DNA from: Prescottella agglutinans
GTDB taxonomy: Bacteria > Actinomycetota > Actinomycetes > Mycobacteriales > Mycobacteriaceae
NCBI RefSeq assembly: GCF_004011865.1
Contig: NZ_RKLP01000008.1
Coordinates: 124,001-188,000 of the forward strand
DNA length: 64,000 bases
Direction: 5' to 3'
In this document: in pieces, positions 9,560-19,259 of the stretch
Numbering within the stretch: the stretch's first letter is position 1
Layout of the letters: each line of letters opens with the position of its first letter
Made by a program: the position numbers and the translations under genes
Notes under the pieces: generated by a model
What the model saw: the letters and a program-made list of their open reading frames with translations, nothing else
What the model was told of the DNA's origin: nothing
Database searches by the model: none

Positions 9560-9787
9560 ATGTCCCTCACCCTCGACGCAGCGTTCTGGCGCCGCGTGTA
9601 CGCGGATCGACAGCGCATGGAAGAGGGGAGGGAGTGGGCGGCCTGACCTGATCGGCGGCGACGGGTCGGCGATGTCGGGGTGCGAGCGGTCCCGCTCAGT
9701 CATTTCGCCGCGATGAAGTCCGCGCGGGCGGAACTGACTGTCGTGGCGCGGGCCGTGGAGAACCTGCACGGCGTCGTTCACCCCTGA
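9560..9787 (+). pseudogene. small ORF split by an in-frame TGA
   Basis: ATG 9560 opens a 28-codon frame (MSLTLDAAFWRRVYADRQRM, then EEGREWAA) ending in TGA at 9644-9646. The same frame then stays open for another 46 codons, including an internal ATG 9713 (MKSARAELTVVARAVENLHG), to TGA 9785-9787. It may be one small gene broken by a nonsense change, two tiny genes, or chance. I recognise no family. There is no selenocysteine context to argue for readthrough. Confidence 0.25.
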
Positions 9788-9955
9788 ACGACGCTTCGAT
9801 TCAAAGGGTTCGGCGACGCGACGGTGGACCGAGTCGAAGTGACGACCCCGAACGTCCGTCGGCCCCGGCGTCAACGCCCCTACTCGGGGCTGACCCACTG
9901 CACGATGGTCTCGGATCAGTCTGCGCGGCTGGCGATTTTCTGATAGCGGCAAATA

Positions 9956-9998
9956 CGTCGGGCCCCGCCCCCTTGCATAGGAGGGGCGGGGCCCGACG
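9956..9998 (-). terminator. terminator of the cold-shock gene
   Basis: A perfect 16-bp GC-rich stem (9956-9971 with 9983-9998) and 11-nt loop lies 38 nt downstream of the cold-shock gene on its strand. Confidence 0.8.
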
Positions 9999-10036
9999 TG
10001 GCCTCACATTCCCGCGAGGGGGAAAGCGGGGGTGGA

Positions 10037-10240
10037 TCAGATGACGGTGATACCGGTCGCCTGGGGGCCCTTGGCGCCCTGGCCGATCTCGAACCGCACG
10101 TGCTGGTTCTCTTCGAGGTTGCGGAATCCGCCGCTCTGGATCTCCGAGTAGTGCGCGAAGACGTCAGCGGAACCGTCCGAAGGTGCGATGAAGCCGAACC
10201 CCTTCTCGGAGTTGAACCACTTCACGGTGCCTTCTGCCAT
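10037..10240 (-). CDS. cspA: cold-shock protein (CspA family)
   Basis: Cold-shock-domain protein of 67 residues, full length for the family. It has the RNA-binding motifs KGFGFIAP (RNP1) and VFAHYSEI (RNP2-like), plus GTVKWFN at the N-terminus. It binds single-stranded RNA and DNA and acts as an RNA chaperone, at low temperature or constitutively. The upstream minus-strand leader is AT-rich for this genome, and its ribosome-binding region reads AGAGGAAATACAC before ATG 10240. The gene stands alone between its terminator and a long non-coding leader. Confidence 0.96.
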   Translation of the reverse strand: MAEGTVKWFNSEKGFGFIAPSDGSADVFAHYSEIQSGGFRNLEENQHVRFEIGQGAKGPQATGITVI

Positions 10241-10493
10241 GTGTATTTCCTCTTCTCATGCTCTACAACTCTGCCGAAAATTGGGCAGGGTCAAGCCGGT
10301 ATCGCACGACGAGAAGATTTCCGAAGAGGAGATCCGACCGCCCGCAACAAAGAATTTGCGAGCGCGGCAAAACGCGAACAAAAACTACGACCAAACACAG
10401 TCAACCACAGATTCGGCGGGAAGTCCCGAAACCGGTCTTTCGGCCCGCGCGGGCCAAGGCGGTGTGGAGCGCCACAAGTGTTGCCGCAGAAGG
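10241..10493 (-). promoter_or_regulatory. AT-rich leader/promoter region of cspA
   Basis: About 250 nt with a base composition well below the window average (runs such as GCGAACAAAAACTACGACC on the plus strand) and no convincing gene. Cold-shock genes commonly have long structured leaders, so this is probably the promoter and 5' UTR of cspA. I could not fix a single promoter; a TTGACT at about 10396-10401 on the minus strand is one possible -35. Confidence 0.4.
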
Positions 10494-10670
10494 CTATCGG
10501 GCGCTGAAGAGGGCGCGATGTATCTCCTCGCTAGTTCGCGGCGCCGGCCGAGAGCTAGTGGGGGCGGGGGTGGTGAGCGCTTCGTCGGCGGTGCGGTTAC
10601 TGCCGCCGTCGCCTTCGGCCCGTGGGGCGTAGAAGAGTTGTCCGTTGACCGAATCATGTGTGCTGTTCAC
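10494..10670 (-). CDS. doubtful small ORF, overlaps its upstream partner by GTGA
   Basis: A 58-residue frame from GTG 10670, starting MNSTHDSVNGQLFYAPRAEG, hydrophilic and Pro/Ser-rich. Its start overlaps the stop codon of the upstream minus-strand frame in a GTGA arrangement, as in translationally coupled pairs. No family is recognised and no independent ribosome-binding site is seen, so it may be chance in GC-rich DNA. Confidence 0.2.
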   Translation of the reverse strand: MNSTHDSVNGQLFYAPRAEGDGGSNRTADEALTTPAPTSSRPAPRTSEEIHRALFSAR

Positions 10671-10870
10671 GGCGTGTCCTTTGTGTCCGGCGGTGCCGCA
10701 GGGAGCGGACTCCCGGTCGACCGGGGTGCAGCTCTCTGTGGGATGTCGATGGCCCGTACCACCGACCCGGGTATGCCCTGCGGCCGACTCGTGTGCTCGA
10801 TCACCCAGTCCGCTGTCCGGGGCATGAATAGGTCGGTGGGGAGAGTAAGTCTCCGGGCGCCTTCCCACAC
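10667..10870 (-). CDS. doubtful small ORF upstream of a GTGA overlap
   Basis: A 67-residue frame from GTG 10870; a start at ATG 10825 (MPRTADWVIEHTSRPQGIPG) is equally possible. The translation looks more protein-like than most shadows here, and the frame is open about 120 nt further upstream without a start codon. The third codon position is only moderately GC-rich (about three quarters by eye), below that of clear genes in the window. It could be a decayed or short gene, or chance. Confidence 0.22.
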   Translation of the reverse strand: MWEGARRLTLPTDLFMPRTADWVIEHTSRPQGIPGSVVRAIDIPQRAAPRSTGSPLPAAPPDTKDTP

Positions 10871-11137
10871 TGTACGGCTCGCCCGAGGAATCGGCAGTCG
10901 GCTACGAACTTCCGTCTTCCGTGTCTCCCCGGTGAAGGCCGGGAACCTCGCGGACCTGCCGACGCTTCCCGGTGCCTTCCGTGCGTGACCTCAGCCCCGG
11001 TTGCTCGCCGTCAGAAGTAATTGGTGCACAACAGCTTCGTATGCGCTGATGTGGCCATCGGCGCAAGGTGGCAGCGGAATTGCCGGATCATGACACCCAC
11101 CACGAGGATCCGGGCGGCAAACCTGGGCGAGCTACCG
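10871..11137. other. spacer between cspA region and amt
   Basis: No supportable gene. It lies downstream of the ammonium transporter gene (which reads leftwards) and I see no clear terminator hairpin in it. Confidence 0.5.
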
Positions 11138-12454
<1,317 letters not shown>

Positions 12455-12640
12455 GTGAACTTCTCCTCACCGGCGGGGTGTCACCGCACGCGAGAAACGA
12501 CGATCGCGTCCCGCAGTTTCGGGGGCGGGGCGAGCGTGTTGCGTCTGTGTTTCGGAAATCTCTCGACACTCGCCGAGCGGAATTCGAGGGGGGTGTCACT
12601 CCTGCGACGAACTGTCGCCGGTCGCCGGTAGTCTTTCGCC

Positions 12641-14869
12641 GTGGCCCTGTACCGGAAATATCGACCAGCTTCGTTCGCGGAGGTGGTGGGTCAGGAGCAC
12701 GTCACCGAGCCCCTGAGCACCGCACTCGACGCCGGACGCATCAACCACGCCTACCTGTTCTCGGGTCCGCGCGGCTGTGGCAAGACGTCGTCGGCCCGCA
12801 TCCTGGCGCGCTCGCTCAACTGCGTGCAGGGACCCACGTCGAGGCCGTGCGGCGAGTGCTCGTCGTGCATCGCGCTAGGGCCGGGCGGCACCGGCAACCT
12901 CGACGTCATCGAGCTCGACGCCGCCAGCCACGGCGGCGTGGAGGACACCCGCGAGCTGCGCGACCGCGCGTTCTACGCGCCCGCCGAGTCGCGGTACCGG
13001 GTGTTCATCGTCGACGAGGCGCACATGGTCACCACGGCCGGCTTCAACGCGCTCCTCAAGATCGTCGAGGAGCCGCCGGAGCATCTGATCTTCATCTTCG
13101 CGACCACCGAGCCGGAGAAGGTGCTGCCGACCATCCGGTCCCGTACGCACCACTACCCGTTCCGGCTGCTGGCGCCGTCGACCATGCGCGGGCTGCTCGA
13201 GAAGATCTGCGCGCAGGAGCACGTGCCCGTCGAGGACGCGGTGTACCCGCTGGTCATCCGGGCCGGCGGCGGCTCGCCGCGTGACTCGCTGAGCGTGCTC
13301 GACCAGCTCCTCGCCGGTGCCGGGGAGGAGGGCGTCACGTACGCGCGGGCGCTGGCGCTGCTCGGTGTCACCGACGTTGCCCTCATCGACGAGGCCGTCG
13401 ATGCGCTCGCCGCGAACGACGGCGCCGGACTGTTCGGCACCGTCGACAAGGTGATGGACGCCGGTCACGACCCGCGCCGCTTCGCCGTCGACCTGCTCGA
13501 GCGGTTGCGCGACCTGATCCTCATGCGGGCCGTGCCCGACGCCGCCGAGCGTGGCCTCGTCGACGCCCCGGGTGACGTGCTCGACCGGATGCGCGAGGAG
13601 GCCGATCGGATCGGCCCCGCCACCCTGGCCCGCTACGCCGATCTGGTGCACGCCGGTCTCGGCGAGATGCGTGGTGCGACGGCGCCGCGCCTGCTGCTCG
13701 AGGTGATGTGCGCCCGGATGCTGCTGCCGTCCGCATCGGACGCGGAATCGGCTGTCCTGCAACGGCTCGAGCGGATCGAACAGGGCGTCGTGATTCCCGC
13801 GGCGTCGTCGGCCGCCGCGCCGACCGCGCCCGCCCAGCCGGCCCCCGGGCCTGCCGCCGCCGAGTCGGCGACGTCGGGCCCGGTCTACCAGCGCCCGTCG
13901 CAGCGTCGTGCGGCCGCGCCGGCGCAGGACGCGCCGCGACCGGAACCTGCGGCCGCGCCGGCGCCGGAACCGGCCCCCGCTCCGCAGGCGGAGGCGCTGC
14001 GAGCGCCCGAACCGGCCCCCGGCCCGCAGGCGGAGGCGCCACGAGTGCCCGAACCGGTGCCCGCACCCCCGGCCGAGACGCCCCGCCCCGTCGAGGCGCC
14101 CCGGCCCGCGCCCGCGCCCGAGCCGACGCCGCGACCGGTCGAGCGCGCACCGCAGCCCGTGCCGGTCCCGCCGCCACCGGCCCCTGAGCCCGAGCCTGTT
14201 TCACAGGTGGAGCCGGAACCCACTCCGGTGCAGCAGAATCCGTCGTCCCGCCCCGACGCGGCCGCGATTCGTGCCGTGTGGTCGGAGGTGCGTGCGAAGG
14301 TGCGCGAGCGCAGCCGCACGGTCGAGGTCATGCTGTCGGGTGCGACAGTACGGTCCGTCGACGGCCCGCGTGTGGTGCTCGGCCACGACTCCGCACCGCT
14401 CGCGAAGCGACTGGTCGAGCCCCGCAACAGCGACGTCATCCGGGCGGCCCTGCACGACGTGTTCGGCGGCGACTGGGAGGTCACGTGCGAGCACGGTGCC
14501 GCGGCGCCGTCCGCCGCACCGGCGCGTGCTCCGCAGCCGCAGGCGAAAGCGCCTGCCGCGCCTCGCTTCTCCCGCCCGAGTCAGGGTCGTGCCGCCGCGG
14601 CGCCGCCCCCGCAGGCCGCGCCGCGCCCGTCGTCGTCGGAACTCGACGACATCCCGCCGCCCGAGGCCCCCGACTACCCGGACGATCCGGGCCCGCCGCC
14701 CGCCGACTACTACGACGACGCTCCGCCGCCGCCCACCACCCGGGAGGACGAGGAGGAGATGATGGCGGAGGCCGCCGTGCCCGTCGATCAGGCGGACCGG
14801 CGCGACCCCGAGGACATCGCGAACGAACTGCTCGTCGAGGTCCTGGGCGCGCGCAAGATCGACGGCTAG
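12641..14869 (+). CDS. dnaX: DNA polymerase III subunit gamma/tau
   Basis: Clamp-loader ATPase of 742 residues; it opens the sliding clamp and ties core polymerases to the replisome. The AAA+ module has Walker A GPRGCGKTS (42-50), a four-Cys zinc site (Cys61, 70, 73, 76) and Walker B/DEAH (VDEAH, 124-128), with the sensor region FATTEPEKVLPTIRSR. Domain III extends to about 370. Residues about 385-535 are a low-complexity Ala/Pro/Glu linker, then comes a tau-type domain (SEVRAKVRERSRTVEVMLSG) and a second Pro/Asp-rich tail. The start is GTG 12641. Its place between the aminotransferase and the Rv3719/Rv3720-like pair is conserved with mycobacteria, though several genes intervene. Confidence 0.97.
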   Translation: MALYRKYRPASFAEVVGQEHVTEPLSTALDAGRINHAYLFSGPRGCGKTSSARILARSLNCVQGPTSRPCGECSSCIALGPGGTGNLDVIELDAASHGGVEDTRELRDRAFYAPAESRYRVFIVDEAHMVTTAGFNALLKIVEEPPEHLIFIFATTEPEKVLPTIRSRTHHYPFRLLAPSTMRGLLEKICAQEHVPVEDAVYPLVIRAGGGSPRDSLSVLDQLLAGAGEEGVTYARALALLGVTDVALIDEAVDALAANDGAGLFGTVDKVMDAGHDPRRFAVDLLERLRDLILMRAVPDAAERGLVDAPGDVLDRMREEADRIGPATLARYADLVHAGLGEMRGATAPRLLLEVMCARMLLPSASDAESAVLQRLERIEQGVVIPAASSAAAPTAPAQPAPGPAAAESATSGPVYQRPSQRRAAAPAQDAPRPEPAAAPAPEPAPAPQAEALRAPEPAPGPQAEAPRVPEPVPAPPAETPRPVEAPRPAPAPEPTPRPVERAPQPVPVPPPPAPEPEPVSQVEPEPTPVQQNPSSRPDAAAIRAVWSEVRAKVRERSRTVEVMLSGATVRSVDGPRVVLGHDSAPLAKRLVEPRNSDVIRAALHDVFGGDWEVTCEHGAAAPSAAPARAPQPQAKAPAAPRFSRPSQGRAAAAPPPQAAPRPSSSELDDIPPPEAPDYPDDPGPPPADYYDDAPPPPTTREDEEEMMAEAAVPVDQADRRDPEDIANELLVEVLGARKIDG

Positions 14870-15907
14870 ATGACGGCGCGGTCGCTCGCCGAGCGGGTCG
14901 TCGGCGTCGTCAACCGCGTCGGGTCCGGTCCGGAGCGGCCGCTGTCGGCGCCGCCGTCGATGCGACCGCCCACCGGGCGGTGGTTCAACTGGGCGCACTA
15001 CGGGGTGATGGTGCCGAATCTTCCCGAACCGCATCGCTATTTCGGGATCATGGCGATCGTCGGCACACCCGAGGTCACGGTGTTCGCGAACAATCACGTC
15101 GTCGCGACCACCCCGCGGGACACCACGACGGTGGTGTCGTCCACGGCCGCAATGACGCACGGCCAGTTCCTGCACTACCGCACCGCTCGCGACTGCGACT
15201 TCGCGGTGGACGGTTCACGGCTGCGGTTCGGCGACGACATCGCGATCGACGGCCGGTACCCGACGTTCACCGTCGCGCGGCACCACCCCGAGGTGGGCGT
15301 CGAGTTGAGTCTGCGGGCCACCGGCACCATCACCCGCTTCTTCGACATCCCGGGGCTCTACCGGCACTGGAGTCTGCTGTGTGAGTACGACGGTGTCGTC
15401 GGCGACGCTCGGGTCTCGGGACTGTGCGCGCTCGAATACGCCTGTGGCGCTGGACCGCACAGTCTGCTCCCGCCGTCGCTCGCAACCCGGGCCAAGGTGC
15501 CGGCTCGCGTCTTCACCTATCAGATCGTCAACGTCGACGACCGCACCCAGGTGCTGCTCACCCACGTGAGTGGCCCGTTCGGGATCCCGGTGATCCGCAC
15601 CGCGTACGTCCGGACGGTCGACGGCGGCAGTCGCGGCTACACGACGGGCTGCACGCTCACGGTGGATCGCTGTGCGGATCAGCGACTGCGGACCCCGGAC
15701 GGTCGGACGATGGCCGTCCCGGATCGGTACCGATGGAGGCTCGTCGACGGGGCGGGTAGCGAGGTGTTGTTCCTCGAGTGCGAGGCGGCGGGCGACTGGG
15801 CCTACGGCCTCGGGGCCGGGTTCGTCGGCAGCTTCCGCTACGCGGGGACGTTCGGGGGCGACGCGATCGCTGGTGTGGGGTACGCGGAGTACGTCGACGT
15901 CGGTTGA
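14870..15907 (+). CDS. uncharacterised beta-rich protein
   Basis: I do not recognise the family of this 345-residue protein with certainty. It has no signal peptide or membrane helix and many short hydrophobic strands (HYFGIMAIVG-like segments, LRATGTITRFFDIPGLYRHW), which suggests a lipocalin- or AttH-like beta-barrel. Its ATG directly follows the dnaX stop codon with no gap, so it is probably translated from the dnaX message. Its 3' end overlaps the convergent dioxygenase-like gene by 70 nt. Confidence 0.7.
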   Translation: MTARSLAERVVGVVNRVGSGPERPLSAPPSMRPPTGRWFNWAHYGVMVPNLPEPHRYFGIMAIVGTPEVTVFANNHVVATTPRDTTTVVSSTAAMTHGQFLHYRTARDCDFAVDGSRLRFGDDIAIDGRYPTFTVARHHPEVGVELSLRATGTITRFFDIPGLYRHWSLLCEYDGVVGDARVSGLCALEYACGAGPHSLLPPSLATRAKVPARVFTYQIVNVDDRTQVLLTHVSGPFGIPVIRTAYVRTVDGGSRGYTTGCTLTVDRCADQRLRTPDGRTMAVPDRYRWRLVDGAGSEVLFLECEAAGDWAYGLGAGFVGSFRYAGTFGGDAIAGVGYAEYVDVG

Positions 15908-16398
15908 GTCGCCGCCTCGAGCGTGAAGTGGTACTCGGCCCGGTCGGTGCCGTCGGCCCCCGGACGTGGGTCCAGGATCGACCGGGTGGGCGCACCGTGC
16001 CGGATCCAGTCGTCGCGGCGGAAGTACAGCCGGGTGCTCAGTGAATACATGCCGGGTGCGCGGACGATCACGTGCAGGTGCGCGGGTCGCCACGGATGCC
16101 AGCCTTCGTGCGCGATGAACCAGCCGGTCGGGCCGCCTCGCGGGATCCGATAGGGCGCGGGCTGCACGGTCGTGACGGCGAACCGGCCGTCGCGGTCCGC
16201 GGTGCCGGTGGCGGCGAGGCGCGTGCCGGCCCGGACGGTCCCGGTTCCGTCGCTGTGCCGGACGATCACGGTCGCGCCCGGCAGGGCCCGACCGGCGCAG
16301 TCCTCGATGCGGCCCTCCAGGACGAGCGGTCTGCTTGTCGGCGCCGTAGTGGTGGGCGCTGGTGGTGTGGTCCAGCGGAAGCGGACTGGGAAGAACAC
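15838..16398 (-). CDS. intradiol ring-cleavage dioxygenase-like protein, ligand set incomplete
   Basis: A 186-residue protein carrying the C-terminal beta-sandwich of intradiol dioxygenases: LEGRIEDCAGRALPGATVIV, then TVQPAPYRIPRGGPTGW, WRPAHLHVIVRAPG and LSTRLYFRRDD. Of the four iron ligands, one Tyr (PAPY) and both His (AHLH) are present; the other Tyr, normally in a YNLRG-like motif some 36 residues before the second, is not visible (the region reads AGTRLAATG). It is much shorter than catechol 1,2-dioxygenase (about 300) and lacks the helical N-terminal domain. An atypical or secreted-type dioxygenase, or a non-catalytic relative, are both possible. Confidence 0.7.
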   Translation of the reverse strand: MFFPVRFRWTTPPAPTTTAPTSRPLVLEGRIEDCAGRALPGATVIVRHSDGTGTVRAGTRLAATGTADRDGRFAVTTVQPAPYRIPRGGPTGWFIAHEGWHPWRPAHLHVIVRAPGMYSLSTRLYFRRDDWIRHGAPTRSILDPRPGADGTDRAEYHFTLEAATQPTSTYSAYPTPAIASPPNVPA

Positions 16399-16762
16399 AG
16401 TGGTTCCCTTCGGTGGAGTGGGTTGGGGGACAGGAGAATCAGGCGCGTCGGAACGGGCGGAACGGAGGGATACGTCTGCGCCCCCAGTCGGTGGGGTGCG
16501 GGGTGACCCCGGGTCTGCTCCCGGTCCGTGTCCGACGAGGTGGACATGCCTTCGCTACCTCCTCACCCCGCATCTGCGTCCGCAGGGTGTACGAAGTGAT
16601 TGAACCCTCGCCTCGGTGGCTTGCACCAGAGTCCGTCCGGTACGCAATCGTTCGGGTGCGCGATCCGGATGACGGCTGCGTTCTCCGGATATCGGCGCTG
16701 CCGGGGCGCGGGTGGTGCAAGCGATGCGACAAACACGTGCACACTGAAATAGGCTCGCTCTC
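16399..16762. other. spacer without a supportable gene
   Basis: About 360 nt between the divergent dioxygenase-like gene and the YbjQ-like gene. Overlapping short frames exist on both strands but none has a ribosome-binding site or recognisable product; the region presumably carries both promoters. Confidence 0.5.
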
Positions 16763-17125
16763 ATGCTTGTTGTGACAACGAACGACATTCCCGGGTGGGA
16801 GATCCAGCGCGTGATCGGTGAGGTCTTCGGACTGACCGTCCGGTCCAGGAACATCGGATCGCAGATCGGGGCCGGTCTCAAGTCGCTTGTCGGCGGCGAA
16901 CTCCAGGGGATGACCAAGAACCTCACCGAGAGTCGCAACGAGGCGATGGGGCGGCTGATCAACGAGGCCGCCCAGCGTGGCGGAAACGTCATTGTCGCAA
17001 TGCGATTCGAGACGTCGGACCTCGGCGGCAACTGGTCCGAGATCTGCGCGTACGGCACGGCCGCCTACGCGGTGCCGGTCACCGACGCCGCGCGGCAGAC
17101 CGCCGCGGAACTCGGCTACCGGTAG
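16763..17125 (+). CDS. YbjQ/UPF0145 family protein
   Basis: Small soluble protein of 120 residues in the YbjQ (heavy-metal-binding-domain-annotated) family, which forms rings; its role is not established. Landmarks: VTTNDIPGWEIQRVIGEVFG at the N-terminus, GGELQGMTKNLTESRNEAM in the middle, and GGNVIVAMRFETS near residue 80. It covers the normal full length. It is convergent with the site-2 protease gene, 16 nt away. Confidence 0.88.
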   Translation: MLVVTTNDIPGWEIQRVIGEVFGLTVRSRNIGSQIGAGLKSLVGGELQGMTKNLTESRNEAMGRLINEAAQRGGNVIVAMRFETSDLGGNWSEICAYGTAAYAVPVTDAARQTAAELGYR

Positions 17126-17141
17126 TCCGGGCGACCCCCGC

Positions 17142-18293
17142 TCACTCGCGATGGTCCGGTGGCCGCCCGAGTGGGAGCCCCCGGGCCGCGCGCTCGCACA
17201 CCCGCCGGAGATCGGTCGCCGTGGCGATGCCGATCAGGTGCCCGCCCGCGTCGACGACCGCGAGCAGGTCCAGTCCCGGACGGAGCACGGCGGTCGAGAT
17301 CACCGTCTCGACCCGGGCGTCGGGGTGGACGAGAGCGGTGTCGGGTAGCGCGCGGGCGAGGCCGGCGACCGGCCCCACCCGTCCGCCCGTCCGGGTGAGG
17401 TCGCGAAGTGCGAGCACTCCGACGGGTCGGTAGCCGTCGTCGACCACAGGGAACGAGCGGTGGCGCAGTCGTGGCAGGACGCCGGTCGCGACCGTGCCGA
17501 GGTCGTCGTCGGCGTGGACGACGACCGGTGACGGTGTCATGATCTGCCGGATCTGCAGGTCTCCCAACCGGTGTCGCGCCGTGGCGGTCATCAGTTCGAC
17601 GTCGGCGGCGCTGCGCAGGAACCCGCCGAGCAGTATCCACCACAGTCCGCCGAGGCTCTGCGCGAACACCGTCTGGACCCCGCCGAGACCGATCAGGATC
17701 AGCCCCAGGACGCGGCCGCATCGGGCGGCGCCCGCTGCCGCGGACAGGCGGTCGCCTCGGCGTCGCCACAGTACGGCGTGCAGCACGCGGCCGCCGTCGA
17801 GCGGCGCACCGGGCAGCAGATTGAACACGGCCAGAACCACGTTCGCGAGTCCGAGCCAGGACAGGGCCGCGGTCAGCACCGGGTCGGTGGCATCGGGGAG
17901 GGCGATGACGAGGAGCAGCGAGCCGACGCCGATGACGAGGCTGGTGAGCGGGCCGGCGAGGGTGATCCTGAGTTCGGTACGCGGATCCGCGGGCTCGCCC
18001 TGCAGTTCCGACACGCCGCCGAGCAGCCACAGGGTGATCCGCCGGACCGGCACGCCGTCGTGGACGGCCACCACCGAGTGTGCCATCTCGTGCGCGGTCA
18101 GCGACAGCACGAACACCGCCGCGGCCAGTGCTCCGAAGGTCCAGTACTCCGCCGGCGACCGACCCGCGTACTGGGCGGGGAGGGCCGACGTGGCCAGCAC
18201 TGCGGTGACCAGACCGAGCGTCACCAGCAGCGACCAATGCAGGTACAGCCGGATTCCGAACACCCGGCCGATCGGTATCGACCATTTCAGCAT
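17142..18293 (-). CDS. site-2 protease (M50) with CBS domains, Rip3-like
   Basis: Polytopic membrane metalloprotease of 383 residues, of the type that cuts anti-sigma factors or other substrates inside the membrane. Zinc motif HEMAH (68-72) and the second motif NLLPGAPLDGG (158-168, Asp166) are intact. The hydrophobic core is followed by two CBS domains (about 240-380), which sense adenine nucleotides in related proteins. The order and length match M. tuberculosis Rip3 (Rv2625c). I chose ATG 18293 (MLKWSIPIGRVFG), which fits family N-termini, over GTG/ATG 18341, which adds 16 unaligned residues. No sigma or anti-sigma gene is adjacent, so the substrate is unknown. Confidence 0.9.
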   Translation of the reverse strand: MLKWSIPIGRVFGIRLYLHWSLLVTLGLVTAVLATSALPAQYAGRSPAEYWTFGALAAAVFVLSLTAHEMAHSVVAVHDGVPVRRITLWLLGGVSELQGEPADPRTELRITLAGPLTSLVIGVGSLLLVIALPDATDPVLTAALSWLGLANVVLAVFNLLPGAPLDGGRVLHAVLWRRRGDRLSAAAGAARCGRVLGLILIGLGGVQTVFAQSLGGLWWILLGGFLRSAADVELMTATARHRLGDLQIRQIMTPSPVVVHADDDLGTVATGVLPRLRHRSFPVVDDGYRPVGVLALRDLTRTGGRVGPVAGLARALPDTALVHPDARVETVISTAVLRPGLDLLAVVDAGGHLIGIATATDLRRVCERAARGLPLGRPPDHRE

Positions 18294-18526
18294 CGGCCAC
18301 CTCGACCCGCGCTCGGCTAGTGCTGTCACCTGTAATTCCACCGCCGTTCGGGACCGGGCGCAAAGGGGCGGGGCCCTACCCGGGCCGTGTCACGTCCCGA
18401 ACGGTCGGGACGCCGGTCCCTGTCGGTCGGGACACCGGGCGGGCCAGCCTGAGCGGTGAACGCGGTCAACGCGTTCCGGTGGACGCCCGCCGCCCGGCCG
18501 GCGCAGCCGCGACCGAAGGAGTGCCC

Positions 18527-19216
18527 GTGAGTGCAGTCGAGGTGTCCCCGAACGAGACGGCGCCGGTGGCGTCGGAGCGTCGTTCCCGGGTGTGGGCGTA
18601 CTGCGGTGTCGTCGCCGGAGTCGCCGGTGTCGTCGGCATCCAGGCGAGCGGCATGATCGATGCGGCGTACACCGAGAACGTCGCCGGCGACGCGGTCGCG
18701 ATCGCGCACCGACTGTCCGACCAGCGGACGGCGATCGTCGTCATGCACACATCCCTGATGATCGCCTGCCTGCTGATGCTGGTCTTCGCCGCCGGCTTGG
18801 CCCGCCGGCTCGCCGACCGCCTGCCCGAGGGGACGCTGCTGCCGGCGGTGGCGGCCGGTGGCATGGTCCTGACCAGCGCGGCCTGCCTGCTCGGTACCGG
18901 ATTCACCACCGAGTTGCTGTTCGGGCTCGGCCACCTCGACGAACTCGTCCCCGAGTACGCGGTGGTGGGCGCGCACTGGATGGGCACCATCCCGTGGCTG
19001 TGGGCGGGTGTCGGCGTCAGTGGGCTCGCGGTGGCGTCGGCGCTACTGCGGCACGGCGCCGGTCCGCGCTGGATCGGCTGGGTCTCGGTGGTCCTCGGCG
19101 GGCTGACGGCCCTGTTCGGGGTCTCCCCGGTGCAGTACATGGCGGGGTTCACCGGGCCCGTGTGGGTGCTGATCGCTGCGGCTGGATTCGCGTTCGGTGA
19201 CCGGGTTCGCCTGTAG
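18527..19216 (+). CDS. integral membrane protein of unknown function
   Basis: A 229-residue protein with about six hydrophobic segments: VWAYCGVVAGVAGVVGIQAS, the stretches around residues 75-95, 105-125, 155-175, and two near the C-terminus. It has no recognised catalytic motif. I chose GTG 18527 because GAAGGAG lies at 18515-18521; the frame is open upstream but that part reads like non-coding DNA. It ends 43 nt before the sensor kinase gene and may share its transcript, so it could be part of that signalling unit. Confidence 0.7.
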   Translation: MSAVEVSPNETAPVASERRSRVWAYCGVVAGVAGVVGIQASGMIDAAYTENVAGDAVAIAHRLSDQRTAIVVMHTSLMIACLLMLVFAAGLARRLADRLPEGTLLPAVAAGGMVLTSAACLLGTGFTTELLFGLGHLDELVPEYAVVGAHWMGTIPWLWAGVGVSGLAVASALLRHGAGPRWIGWVSVVLGGLTALFGVSPVQYMAGFTGPVWVLIAAAGFAFGDRVRL

Positions 19217-19259
19217 CGGTTCATACTGCTCGAGCAACGGACCGAGCGGCGGAGGGGAC

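Noticed and set aside
9560-9787. Selenocysteine readthrough at the internal TGA
   Set aside because: No hairpin of the SECIS type is evident just after the codon, the protein resembles no selenoprotein, and no sel genes are in the window.
12455-12640. Possible GlnR or AmtR nitrogen-control box upstream of amt
   Set aside because: A GAAAC-like half site is present on the minus strand, but no second half at the right spacing, so I do not call an operator.
14201-15175. Minus-strand frame opposite the dnaX end
   Set aside because: Arg/Gly-rich shadow of the Pro/Ala-rich dnaX tail.
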